64,000 nt of DNA, from assembly GCF_033878955.1 (NCBI RefSeq), contig NZ_CP138858.1:4181001-4245000 (forward strand), given 5' to 3'. Within the stretch, counting starts at the first letter, position 1; every line of letters begins with the position of its first letter. Position numbers and translations under genes: made by a program. Below, piece after piece: positions 35,867-45,417 of this stretch. Origin of the DNA: Coraliomargarita algicola. GTDB taxonomy: Bacteria; Verrucomicrobiota; Verrucomicrobiia; Opitutales; Coraliomargaritaceae. Under the pieces are notes generated by a model. The model saw nothing but the letters and a program-made list of their open reading frames with translations, did no database searches and was not told the origin of the DNA.

Positions 35867-37318
35867 ATGCAACGACCCAATATACTTTTCATTCTGGCCG
35901 ATGACATGGGAGCCTGGGCGCTGGGCTGCGCCGGAAACCCGGAGGTGCGCACGCCGAATTTGGACCGTATTGCGGCCAGTGGGTTGCGCTTGGAGAATGC
36001 GTATTGTGTTTCTCCGGTCTGTTCTCCCGCGCGTGCTTCGCTGCTAACCGGAAAGATTCCATCGCAACATGGCGTGCATGATTGGATACGCCGTGGCAAT
36101 GCGCCCAGCGAATCGAGCGATGGCGCGGTGATTGATTATCTAGAGGGGCAGGCGACGTATACCGAGATCCTTGAGCGCAATGGTTACTATTGTGGCTTAA
36201 GCGGTAAGTGGCATTTGGGGAATGCGCCTCAAGTGCAGAAAGGCCACTCGTTCTGGCGTGTGCATGCACGGGGTGGGGGTCCTTATTACGATGCACCGAT
36301 GATCCGTGAGGGTGAAGAGTATGTCGAAGCACGCTATGTGACCGACGTCATCACTGAGCATGCCCTTGACTTTCTTGCAGAGCAGCAAGGCCAGGAATCG
36401 CCGTTTTACCTCGGGGTGCATTATACCGCGCCGCATAGTCCCTGGGGGAGGGATCAACATCCGGCAGAGTTTTTTGATCCCTATTATAACGATTGTCCCT
36501 TCGATTCTGTGCCGGATTTACCGATGCACCCCTGGCAGATCAATACAGCGCCCTATGGCATTACGCCAGAGTCGCGCCGTGAATTGCTCAGTGGTTACTA
36601 TGCGTCCATTACAGCGATGGATGCCGGGATTGGACGACTGTTGGATGCACTGGAAGCACAGGGGATCTTAGAGGATACCTTGATTGTCTTCACCGGGGAT
36701 AATGGTATGAATATGGGGCATCATGGTATCTATGGGAAGGGCAATGGAACCTACCCTCAGAACATGTTCGATACCTCGGTAAAAGTGCCCTTCCTCATTG
36801 CTCATCCCGGATCGATGCCATCTGGTGTCGTGTCGGATGCCTTGTTTAGTCATTACGATTTCATGCCTAGCTTGCTGGATTATCTCGGGTTGGAGGCGGA
36901 GATCCCGCAGCAACTGCCGGGTAAAGTTCAAAGTCGTCTATGGACGGGTGGGGCGACGAGTGTGGATGCGCCTCTGGTCGTTTTTGATGAGTATGGGCCG
37001 GCGCGTATGATTCGCAGTCAAGACTGGAAGTATGTGCGCCGCTTTACCGAGCATAGTGATGAGCTGTATGATCTTTCACAGGATCCGGATGAGTCGTGCA
37101 ATTTGATGGATGCGCCGGAGTATGCTGAACGGGTGAACTCGATGCGGGAGCAATTGGATGCATGGTTTGCCCGATATGTTGAGGCGGGTTGCGATGGTGC
37201 CGAGCTCGGCATCACCGGACGTGGGCAGCTCGATCATGCCAGGAAGAAGGATGTCTTTGCGAGCGATTGGCATTACTTGAAAGAGCGTTCGGTAGCGTCG
37301 ATTCTCGAAGAATCCTGA
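35867..37318 (+). CDS. Sulfatase without signal peptide (CSPAR type)
   Basis: This 483-residue protein starts RPNILFILADDMGAWALGC. The formylglycine motif C52-S-P-A-R-A-S-L-L-T-G is followed by 'FYLGVHYTAPHSPW' and 'FTGDNGMNMGHHGIYGKGNG'. Unlike most exported sulfatases it has no signal peptide. It is translationally close to the preceding sulfatase (five-base gap), and the two differ strongly in sequence, so they probably remove sulfate from different positions of one sugar. It ends the operon that starts at 29043. The next gene, a regulator, begins 92 bases downstream and may be partly co-transcribed. Confidence 0.92.
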   Translation: MQRPNILFILADDMGAWALGCAGNPEVRTPNLDRIAASGLRLENAYCVSPVCSPARASLLTGKIPSQHGVHDWIRRGNAPSESSDGAVIDYLEGQATYTEILERNGYYCGLSGKWHLGNAPQVQKGHSFWRVHARGGGPYYDAPMIREGEEYVEARYVTDVITEHALDFLAEQQGQESPFYLGVHYTAPHSPWGRDQHPAEFFDPYYNDCPFDSVPDLPMHPWQINTAPYGITPESRRELLSGYYASITAMDAGIGRLLDALEAQGILEDTLIVFTGDNGMNMGHHGIYGKGNGTYPQNMFDTSVKVPFLIAHPGSMPSGVVSDALFSHYDFMPSLLDYLGLEAEIPQQLPGKVQSRLWTGGATSVDAPLVVFDEYGPARMIRSQDWKYVRRFTEHSDELYDLSQDPDESCNLMDAPEYAERVNSMREQLDAWFARYVEAGCDGAELGITGRGQLDHARKKDVFASDWHYLKERSVASILEES

Positions 37319-37410
37319 CTCAATGGATGATAGATGCCGTATCGTAAGTGAGGGATTTTGCGCTTGTGGTAGTTAGTTAGTGAACGTATCCAAGATGACT
37401 GAGTCAAAAC

Positions 37411-38781
37411 ATGGTTGAACCAAATCGAATATCTTTAGTCCGTGATCATATTCTCTCATTACTTGAAGAGGGGAAGATCTCTACGGGTGACCGTATCCCT
37501 GCTGCTCGGGAGATTGCGACCGAGCTTAACATTTCGTTTCTGAAGGTTCAGCAGGCAGTCGAGTCGCTGTGTCAAGATGGTGTGATGCACTCAGAGTCTC
37601 GTCGAGGCACCTTTGTCTTGCCCGGTTGGGAAACTCGTATTCTCCCTGAGAATGTTTGCGTTTACAATCCAGTCGAGACGATGCCATGGGTGTCGGACAT
37701 GCTGAAGCTTATTTCGGACTCGATTCCAGGTTTACGGAGTTCGTTTGCCTTTAAGCGAGGAGTGCTTGAGTTGAGAGCAACGAGCCATGTGTTAACTGAG
37801 AATGATCAGTATTTGGACCTGTCTGATATATTTAAGGAAGTCTATCCTGATCGGTCTGTGTTTTTTGATAAGCCATTCCGACCTTTCGAGATCGATGGGA
37901 AAATGGTTGGAATACCGTTTGCTTTTTCGCCCCGGGTATTGTTCTACAACCCAAAGCTTTTTAAGGAAGCTGGTTGTCCCGAGCCCGGGCAGTCTTGGAC
38001 TTGGAAAGACTTTCTGACAACTGTTCGGAAGTTGAAGAGAAGGTTGCCGGCCGATTGCGTCATTAATTGGTCGCCAGTGCCGCATGTGTTTATGAACTTT
38101 GTCGTTCGCGCTGGAGGTCGTTTGTTTTCTCCTGAGGCGGATGATCCGGTTACCGTGGATAGTGCAAATGTGATCGCCGGCTTAAAGTGCTTCGAGCAGC
38201 TGGGAGAGCTCCTCGGGAGCCCGAAGCGGGATGAGGATGAGAATGCTGCTGATTTTTTGAGTGGTCGGGTGGCGATGCGTCTCTGCGGGCGTCACTTTAT
38301 GGATCAGATCACACGTGCTGGTTTTGAAGACTGGAGCACTGCACCTTTACCCTTGTTGGATCGCGGTGTCGATTGCACCGCGCAGGCGACGGATTTGATC
38401 TGCATACGTAAGTCGTGCAATAATTTGGATTTGGCAAAGCGCTACGTGAAGGAAATGCTTTCAGACACGGTACAGGACTATGTCGGTAGTTTGAAATACA
38501 ACATTCCGATTCGAAAGACTTCTGCATTTCAGAGCTTGGATCTAGATGACGCACGAGATGCATTGTTTGCAATTGAGGTGGCCAAAATTTCGACTGAGTT
38601 TAATTTACAACCACCGTATCCAGGGGCATTGATGTTGCAGGGGATCTCGACGCTGTTAAGGCGAGGGGTGAATACTGAAAGTGGTCTACGAGAGCTGGCA
38701 CAGGTCGCTCGAACAATTCTTGGTATCCAAAGTGGCCTGGATTTGAAGGCATCGCCTAAAACTAAATTCTATGGGAGTTAA
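37411..38781 (+). CDS. GntR-type regulator fused to a solute-binding-protein domain
   Basis: This 456-residue protein begins with a GntR winged helix (about 5-72: 'LVRDHILSLLEEGKISTGDR', 'AAREIATELNISFLKVQQAV', SESRRGTFVL). Instead of a FadR- or UbiC-type effector domain, the rest matches an ABC-transporter family-1 solute-binding protein. It shows 'FEIDGKMVGIPFAFSPRVLF', YNPKLFKEAGCPEPGQSWTW and 'DFLSGRVAMRLCGRHFMDQI'. There is no signal peptide, so the binding domain is cytoplasmic and likely acts as the sugar sensor of a one-component regulator. The adjacent transporter/beta-helix/sulfatase operon is the obvious target. The architecture is uncommon compared with LacI, whose sensor is a type I binding-protein fold. 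Confidence 0.85.
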   Translation: MVEPNRISLVRDHILSLLEEGKISTGDRIPAAREIATELNISFLKVQQAVESLCQDGVMHSESRRGTFVLPGWETRILPENVCVYNPVETMPWVSDMLKLISDSIPGLRSSFAFKRGVLELRATSHVLTENDQYLDLSDIFKEVYPDRSVFFDKPFRPFEIDGKMVGIPFAFSPRVLFYNPKLFKEAGCPEPGQSWTWKDFLTTVRKLKRRLPADCVINWSPVPHVFMNFVVRAGGRLFSPEADDPVTVDSANVIAGLKCFEQLGELLGSPKRDEDENAADFLSGRVAMRLCGRHFMDQITRAGFEDWSTAPLPLLDRGVDCTAQATDLICIRKSCNNLDLAKRYVKEMLSDTVQDYVGSLKYNIPIRKTSAFQSLDLDDARDALFAIEVAKISTEFNLQPPYPGALMLQGISTLLRRGVNTESGLRELAQVARTILGIQSGLDLKASPKTKFYGS

Positions 38782-38820
38782 TCGGCCGGGGGAAGGTCTA
38801 CTTTCTTGGGCGGGATGCGC

Positions 38821-41624
38821 TTAAGGGATTTCGACGCGAAAGAAAACTTTCTTGGGGAGGGGCTCAGAACTGTTGCTTGCATACCAGTATTCGTGAAAGT
38901 CTCGGCTTAGTTCCATCGTGTTTTTTAAACTGAAAGCGTGTTCGCTGGGGGAGCGCCAGGAATTAGCAGCGAGTGTTTGCGATGCAAGGAATTGAACTGC
39001 GTGGCTTGAGGTGCCGCTGCGTAAGATCACATGCACCTTTGTTTCGCTGGCACCGACATCTATGCTCGGACGCGAATTTTGCACTTCATGGATTCGTGGA
39101 TGTCCGCCTAATCCAAATTCCAATTTGTTGACTCGTCCGTCGCCATCCGGGTCGGCCAAAGCGCCCCAGAGTGTCGCTTCCAGTGCTGCATCACTTAATT
39201 CTTCAGATGTGAAATAGACGCGTTGCCAATCTTCGAAACGAACACCCGCCACTCCCTCGGGAGCGACGCGTAGTGCATCGGCGACGACCACGCCATCGAC
39301 TTCATCCGCTGACAGTGTGACAACACATTCAGCACCGGCCTCTAAGTTAAGAGTGTCTAAGGTATTCCATGTGCCGCCATTCAATTGCTGGTTCACTTGA
39401 TAGTTCCACGTCGTCACTGAATCGCTTACGGTCACGGGCACTTGGCTGGCTCGATCGGTTCCAGCGGTCCAGCGGAGGCTGATGGTATAGTCGCCGCTCT
39501 CTGGCACAGTGTAGGTATAAACAAATGTTTGCGCTTCGCCAGCGACAGGGGCTGCGCCGGAATCTGCTATGGCTAAACCCACTGCCGCAGTGTCGAGGTT
39601 ACTGGATGTTAATTGATAGCCTGTCACATTGTCGGACTCACTCAAGCCCATGTCGGCCAGTGTCCAGGTGACGGTGCCGATTGTGCGATTGAGCAAGGTC
39701 GCACTGCCGCTGGAGCGATCCCAGTTCCGTCCGCTAATCGTCGGGTTTCCGTCAAGCATGCTGATATTTGAAATGGCGAAAGGGCTGCCAACTGGCTGTG
39801 CTGCTGCGTCCAATGCTTGAATGGTGACATCGTTGGAGCCGTCGGCTGTGGGGCTGCCATTACAATCAAAGATGTAAAACCGATCTGTATCCGCGACCAC
39901 TTGGGCAAAGTCCACGGTGAACTGACTATTTAAAGTCGCGGTATCCAAATTATTTATACCAATCGCGACACTCGCATCCGTTGGGAAGGTGTCGCTTGCA
40001 GCAATTTTGAGCAGGTCACTGGATGTGACGCCAGAGAGGGTGCCAGTGATCAAGGTGGAATAGCTTTGAGAGCCGACTGAGATTGCTGTGACGACGCCCA
40101 ATTGATCGTCTGCTGGCTCTGTGGATGTGAAACTCGAGAGAGTGAGTGCTCCGCTTGCAGGCTCTGAGCTGCTGGCTGTCTGCTGATAGCCGTTCCCGTA
40201 GTAGCCGCCGGTTTGGCTCTGCTCCGCCCATAGGCCTGTGCTGGTTACCTTCGCAGTATCGCGATCATCCACGACCCATTGCTCCTCGTCCGCGACGACC
40301 TCTAGCTTACGGGCGTTGTCGAGTAATTCCAGGCGCTCGCGGGCGGCATCGCCTTCGGGGTCACCTAAGGGGACCACGATCTCTGTGGGTAGATTGCGGC
40401 TGTCGCGCAAAACGCCGTCATTATTTAAACGCCATTCGCCGTCAAAGATGGTGCGCGAGCCATCAATGCCGCCGTGGGTGACCGAGCGTGTGAGTCCGGG
40501 ACGGCCTTCTAATTGTGGACGTATACTCCGGCCTCGGATCGGATGATCACTGGGCAAGGGCACTCCGGCCAAGCTGCAGACGGTCGGGTAGATATCTGTC
40601 ATATCAACCAGGTCGTCGACCACCGTGCCGCCGGGCGCGATGGAATCGGGCCCCCAAACGATAAAGGGCACATGGCAACCGCCATGGACGGGATTCCATT
40701 TGCCATCCGTCACAGTGCCATCGACGGTTTCGCGTTTAACACCATCTTTGAAGCCAGATGTGTGTGATGCTTCGGTGCCGTTGTCGCCTAAGAATAAGAT
40801 GTAGGTATTGTCTTGGATGCCCAAGCGCTCAACTTCATCGCGTATGCCGCCGACCAGTTTGTCCAAGTAGTGGACCATTGAGTAAATATCTCCAGTAGTG
40901 CCAGCCGCAACATCATCGGGCGTGTCGATGATCGGTGTGTGCGGTAGCATCATATTGTGCATAATCAAGACTGGCGGTGCATCCGGCAATGCGGCTGCTT
41001 GCAGCTTTTCGAGCACATAGTCGTAAAGGATGTCGGGCCCGAAGTCATTGCTGGTCACCGGGAGTATTGAACCATCCCGGTTTATGAAGGGGTCCCAATA
41101 GCGTTCTGTCTTTACATTGTTGTCGCCATCCCAGATCTGCCAGACACACCAGGAGTCAAAACCAGCCGATCGGATATGATCCGGGTAGTGGGAGAGGGTG
41201 GCTAATTGCCATTTCCCAGTCGTGCAGGTGTCATAGCCTTGATCACGAAATTGCTGTGCAAAAGTGCCAAATTGGTTTTTGAAGTCCACTTTAACCTTGG
41301 AGCCATAGTGCACGGGCAACACGGAGGTGTAACCATGCTCATCCGCGTATAAGCTCGTGTGTAAACTCATGCGTGCGGGGGTGCACACCGGGCTGGTATA
41401 CATGCGGCTAAAACGCACACCTTCGGCCGCCATTTGGTCGATCCGGGGGTCTCGAAATCTAAGCCACCATAGGCGCCGACGGTCTCATAGCCGAGATCGT
41501 CCGCCATAATGATGACGATATTCGGGCGTGTCTCTTCGGCTTGTAGTGGGGGGACCCCGGTCAGGGTATATAAGGCGAGCGCTGCTAGGGAGGCAGCTGC
41601 AGTTAATAGATTGTGTTGTCTCAT
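38821..41624 (-). pseudogene. Large secreted sulfatase with C-terminal golvesin-like module, frameshifted near its start
   Basis: The first frame from ATG 41624 gives a signal peptide (SLAALALYTLTGVPP) and the sulfatase start RPNIVIIMADDLGYETVGAY. It leaves register at TP-GSTKW. The second frame continues IDQMAAEGVRFSRMYTSPVC with the formylglycine motif CTPAR and runs to 38821. The break lies at five C residues on the minus strand (41445-41449); one more C gives TPRIDQMAAEGV, the normal family sequence. The full product is about 934 residues: a sulfatase domain (about 35-450), a beta-rich linker, a golvesin-like sandwich, and a 'DPDGDGRVNKLEFGLGG' C-terminal motif common in Verrucomicrobia. 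All core residues remain, so it may be functional if the frameshift is an assembly error. Confidence 0.82.
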
Positions 41625-41651
41625 GATGCGGATAATCAGGGGTGGGGCACT

Positions 41652-41693
41652 AGTCTATCAGATTTCTTCAAACCGCGTGAGTCATCTGCCGAT
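41652..41693 (-). promoter_or_regulatory. Shared-element promoter of the large sulfatase
   Basis: On the minus strand ATCGGCAGATGACT (41693-41680) is followed after exactly 22 bases by TAGACT (41657-41652), preceded by TGA as an extended -10. The same element-to-hexamer distance occurs at 42067-42108 and 43044-43085. The start codon is at 41624. Confidence 0.6.
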
Positions 41694-42066
41694 ACTTCTA
41701 GCGTCACTTGCTGACTTCGGAATGAAATAGATAAATGGGCTAAAAGGTGTTTGGATTCTTGGATTTTTATCGTTGAGGAGAATGTCGAGTCTTTTATGAT
41801 GTTAAGCTTTAAGCGAGTCGGCTGCCGATAAGTTACCTGCATTATCACAATGGACGTTTTGCGGCGAGCAGCTAAATCATCTTTCAAAGTCTCAAATACT
41901 GCTTAGAATATTGGGGATTGCATCGGTATGTGTGTGTCACTTATCGCTATATGACCCAACAAAATTTGTGAGTGCCGTATTGATATGTGTTTAAGCTTTC
42001 ACTGAGAAAGTCGCAGCGCTCTTATTACTGTTTTTTCGTGAATGGTCAGCAATTAACACCAAAAGC

Positions 42067-42108
42067 ATCGGCAGATGACTACCGCAGTGGGCAGAAGTTT
42101 GATACACT
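42067..42108 (+). promoter_or_regulatory. Shared-element promoter of the PEP-CTERM gene at 42173
   Basis: ATCGGCAGATGACT (42067-42080) is followed after 22 bases by TACACT (42103-42108), preceded by TGA. An alternative reading is a classical TTGATA (42099) -17- AATAAT (42122) promoter, which would place the element just upstream of its -35, as for an activator. Confidence 0.55.
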
Positions 42109-42172
42109 TGTGGTCGATTCCAATAATTTTGAATCTCACCTAATGTTGAACCCCAACCAAAACTAAAAAAAT

Positions 42173-42897
42173 ATGAAATTATTACCTTCTTTTCTTACTG
42201 CAGTTTCAGTTTCGCTACTCAGCGCCACTGCGCATGCGACCACTCTAGCCTCCTGGGACGTCTGGGCGGACAACTCTGGCTCTGAGCTTGACGCAGACTT
42301 TACTTTCGCAGGCTTCACTGCTTCGATTGGTTATGATGCTTCGCGAGCGATTACTGGTTTTGGTTCAAACGATGGAACCTTTGGCACTCTTAGTGGTGCG
42401 TCTACAGCAAGTAGTGCTCTTCTGGTGCGAGAGGATAATGGCACCAGCCTCACCTTAACACTCACTAACAATACGGTCTCAGCCTATAGTATTGATACTT
42501 TGAATTTTGATTTCATTTCAAGGCAAGGTTCAAGTTCTGGTCGAAATGGCTTCACTACATTTGATATTACATACACTTCTGGTGGCTTAGGTGCGGGTGG
42601 TACCGCGATTGGTACCCAAGTTGTGCAGACGCCGACTGCTGGTATCACAAATGCTAATTTGCCCGACTACGATTATACGCTATCGGACTACTTGGCAGAT
42701 ACGACCCTCGGAGCAGGAGAGTCCGCGGTGTTCACATTTGATTTTGAAGGAAACCTAGGCCACGATGGTTCTAGTATTTCCAGTTTATTGGACAACGTTG
42801 CATTCACTGGCACCGCGATGATCCCGAGCCATCCACTTACGCAATGCTTGCGGGCTTCCTCGCGCTTGGAGCTGTGATGATTCGTCGCCGTCGCTAA
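42173..42897 (+). pseudogene. PEP-CTERM protein, sorting tail displaced by a one-base frameshift
   Basis: The main frame gives a signal peptide (SFLTAVSVSLLSATAHA) and a beta-rich domain of about 200 residues ('TTLASWDVWADNSGSELDA') up to FTGTAMIP. It then reads an unrelated tail to 42877. In the next frame the same DNA reads EPSTYAMLAGFLALGAVMIRRRR and a stop at 42895-42897, a canonical PEP-CTERM tail. One missing base after ATCCC (42823-42825) separates the two. With it restored the protein has about 241 residues. As written, the product would lack surface sorting. A strong terminator follows 30 bases later. Confidence 0.85.
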
Positions 42898-42927
42898 TTG
42901 AGTCGCGACTCCGTTATACTCTTTGCT

Positions 42928-42967
42928 AAATCCCGCGGTTTCGATGTCGAAGCCGCGGGATTTTTTT
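42928..42967 (+). terminator. Strong Rho-independent terminator
   Basis: AAATCCCGCGGTTTCGA (42928-42944) pairs with TCGAAGCCGCGGGATTT (42947-42963), with a single G-T wobble and a 2-nt centre, followed by a run of T. It ends the PEP-CTERM transcript and insulates it from the GH94 promoter at 43044. Confidence 0.9.
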
Positions 42968-43043
42968 GTAATGCACAGCAATCGCAAAGATACGCGGTTG
43001 GGGACCTGTGTGCTCTTTAGAATCAGGAAGTGACATCAGAGAT

Positions 43044-43085
43044 ATCAGCGGATGACTCCTGTGTTTTGCTAGAACCTGCTATGAT
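43044..43085 (+). promoter_or_regulatory. Shared-element promoter of the GH94-GH2 operon
   Basis: ATCAGCGGATGACT (43044-43057) differs at two positions from the copies at 41680-41693 and 42067-42080. After 22 bases it is followed by TATGAT (43080-43085), preceded by TGC (extended -10). Transcription would begin near 43092, giving a very short leader if ATG 43100 is used; ATG 43115 is an in-frame alternative. Confidence 0.6.
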
Positions 43086-43099
43086 GTTGGTTTCTTGAA

Positions 43100-45394
43100 A
43101 TGAACACTCGATCTATGGACCCCATTTGCGACTCTACCAACGGCTATTTTGATAGCACTGCCTCTGAATATGTGATTACCGACCTGAAGACACCTCGGGA
43201 TTGGTATAACTATGCCTGGAATGACTCGATCGTCGGCTTGTTTTCGCAGTGCGGGCGTGGCGAGAGCATCATTCAGGATGAGCGCGGGCAGCGCTTTCAT
43301 GTGGCCTCCAATCGTATGGTGTATCTGCGCGATCAGGAGAGTGGCGAGTTTTGGAATTTAAATGCACTGCCGGTGCATAGCTCGGAGGGCGCGCAGTGTC
43401 GCCATGGTATGGGCTATTCGGAAATTGAAAGCGAAACGCATGGTGTGTCGTCCGTCTTGCGCTGGTTCATCCCTGATGAGGCGCCCTGTGAATGCTGGCA
43501 AGTGACACTGACGAATCAGGGCAGCACCTCCCGCACGCTGGATTTGTTTGCCTATATGGGGACGTCCTTTGATGGCGTGCTGCGTCCACAAAGTTATTAT
43601 GACGGGCATGGCGCTTTTCATCCGGACTTGGATGCGGTCAGCTTGTCTAAATTACATGCCTTTCGAGAAGCCAAGGAGGTGCGGATTTTCCTGACTATGG
43701 ATCGGACGGTGACGGGTTACGATGTGGCAGAGCGCGGTTTTCTCGGGAGCGGCACAGAGCTGTTTCCTGATGCCGTGGCGCGCGGACAGTGTGGCGGAAC
43801 GGGCTCGGAAATGGAAAAGAGCTGCTGCGCACTGCAGACAGCAGTGCTCTTGGCGCCCGGCGAGACTGTCACGGTCTGCCTGTTGGCAGGCGGCGTGGTG
43901 GACCTCGACGAAGTCGCGGCGCTACGGGAACGCTTTTTATCGCCTGAAAAGATGACACAGGCCTGGCAAACCAGCCGTGACAAGATCCTGGCTTTAGTCG
44001 GCGATGGGCGTATCGAAACACCGGATACTGCGTTGAACGCTTTTTTTAACCCCTGGCTCAAGCGGCAGCTCTCGCTCGGCACACGCTGGGCACGCGTCCG
44101 TCACAACGGGTTTCGTGATCAGATTCAAGACATCGGCTCGTTGGCGCTGTTTGCACCGGATGAGGCATTCCGGCAGTTGAAGCGGGTGCTTTCGTTTCAA
44201 TACCCGAATGGCTATGCGCCACGCACTTGGTTGGATGGCAAGATTCTCGATAAGGATTTTTCTGATAATCATGTCTGGATCGCGGCCGCAGTGCATGCGC
44301 TGGTGATGGAAAAGGGCACGAGTGATATTCTGGAGACGATGATCCCCTACAACGACGGGAGTGAGGGCAGCTTGTATGAGCACGTGCAGCGCTCGATTGC
44401 ATTTTATGACAACGATCGTGGACCGCATGGCTTATTAAAGATACGCAGTGGCGATTGGAATGATTGTCTCGATCGTATTGGCCCGCAGGGCAAAGGTGAA
44501 AGCGTCTGGCTGAGCATGGCCTGGGTCAGTGCATGTTCGAAATTTGCAGATTTAGCGCGCTTGAGTGGGCGCGTGTCCGATGCCGTGCAGGCGGAAGCCT
44601 GGGCCGAGGATATGCGAGAAATCGTCGATCGCAGCGCATGGGATGGTGAGTGGTATCTGCGCGCTTACCATGACGATGGCGAGACGATTGGTTCGGCTCG
44701 AAATGATAAAGCCCGCATGTTTTTATTGCCACAGGTCTGGTCTGTCTATGCCGGCGCGGCACGTGGTGAACGGGGCGCCCAGGCAATGGACTCTGCGGAT
44801 CGCTATTTGAATTCCAAGCTGGGCACGCGCACGATGCTCGATCCCTATGATGGTTGGGACGATCGTATCGGACTGGCGACAGGCAAGACCCCGGGGACGC
44901 ATGAAAACGGCGGTGTGTATTTGCACGCTTGCACCTTTAAGCTCGCAGCCGATTCACTGCTCAAGCGACACGAGAATGTGGCCTTCGCCTTGAAGACGAT
45001 TTTGCCATTCACGGATCATTCAGAGCGCAAGCCCTGTGAGCCGTATGTGCTGTGCAATAGTTATTTCGCAATCGATGGCTCTTACCGATATGGCAGCGCA
45101 GGCCAAAGCTGGGGGACGGGCGCGGCGGGCTGGTTCTACTATGCGTTCACGCATTTTGTTTTTGGGATACGTCCGCAGTGGGACGGCTTGCTGGTCGACC
45201 CTTGCTTGCCGCCCGAATGGAAACAGGCTGCCTTCCATCGTCATTTCCGTGGCACGGATTACGAGTTCAGCTTCGAGCAGCGCAAGCCGTGTGGCAGTGT
45301 CCGTCAGATCCTAGTCAATGGCGCAGCGATCGAAGGCACGGTCATTGTGCCTGACGGCAGTGCGCAGGTTGTGGTCGATGTGATCCTGGGCTAG
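43100..45394 (+). CDS. GH94-type disaccharide/oligosaccharide phosphorylase
   Basis: This 764-residue cytoplasmic protein has the GH94 (old GT36) layout. An N-terminal beta-sandwich (about 15-270, 'YNYAWNDSIVGLFSQCGRGE') is followed by a helical linker and an (alpha/alpha)6 barrel. FRDQIQDIG (338-346) corresponds to the substrate-binding loop, and GDWND (451-455) carries the general acid Asp455 of cellobiose- and chitobiose-type phosphorylases. These enzymes cleave beta-glycosides with phosphate and release a sugar-1-phosphate, saving ATP. The acceptor sugar cannot be predicted. It is followed after 23 bases by a GH2 gene in one operon under the shared-element promoter. Confidence 0.87.
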   Translation: MNTRSMDPICDSTNGYFDSTASEYVITDLKTPRDWYNYAWNDSIVGLFSQCGRGESIIQDERGQRFHVASNRMVYLRDQESGEFWNLNALPVHSSEGAQCRHGMGYSEIESETHGVSSVLRWFIPDEAPCECWQVTLTNQGSTSRTLDLFAYMGTSFDGVLRPQSYYDGHGAFHPDLDAVSLSKLHAFREAKEVRIFLTMDRTVTGYDVAERGFLGSGTELFPDAVARGQCGGTGSEMEKSCCALQTAVLLAPGETVTVCLLAGGVVDLDEVAALRERFLSPEKMTQAWQTSRDKILALVGDGRIETPDTALNAFFNPWLKRQLSLGTRWARVRHNGFRDQIQDIGSLALFAPDEAFRQLKRVLSFQYPNGYAPRTWLDGKILDKDFSDNHVWIAAAVHALVMEKGTSDILETMIPYNDGSEGSLYEHVQRSIAFYDNDRGPHGLLKIRSGDWNDCLDRIGPQGKGESVWLSMAWVSACSKFADLARLSGRVSDAVQAEAWAEDMREIVDRSAWDGEWYLRAYHDDGETIGSARNDKARMFLLPQVWSVYAGAARGERGAQAMDSADRYLNSKLGTRTMLDPYDGWDDRIGLATGKTPGTHENGGVYLHACTFKLAADSLLKRHENVAFALKTILPFTDHSERKPCEPYVLCNSYFAIDGSYRYGSAGQSWGTGAAGWFYYAFTHFVFGIRPQWDGLLVDPCLPPEWKQAAFHRHFRGTDYEFSFEQRKPCGSVRQILVNGAAIEGTVIVPDGSAQVVVDVILG

Positions 45395-45417
45395 CGCAAA
45401 ATATTGAGAGACATACA

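Larger units (their letters stand above)
41625..42172. other. Divergent regulatory region between sulfatase and PEP-CTERM genes
   Basis: About 550 bases without a gene. It contains two of the three shared-element promoters (41652-41693 leftward, 42067-42108 rightward). A degenerate third element copy (minus-strand ATCGGCAGCCGACT, 41816-41829) has no matching -10. Nothing else was recognised. Confidence 0.55.

Noticed and set aside
41816..41829. Fourth copy of the shared promoter element (ATCGGCAGCCGACT, minus strand)
   Set aside because: The 14-mer resembles the element, but no -10 hexamer occurs at the 22-base distance, so it was not called a promoter.
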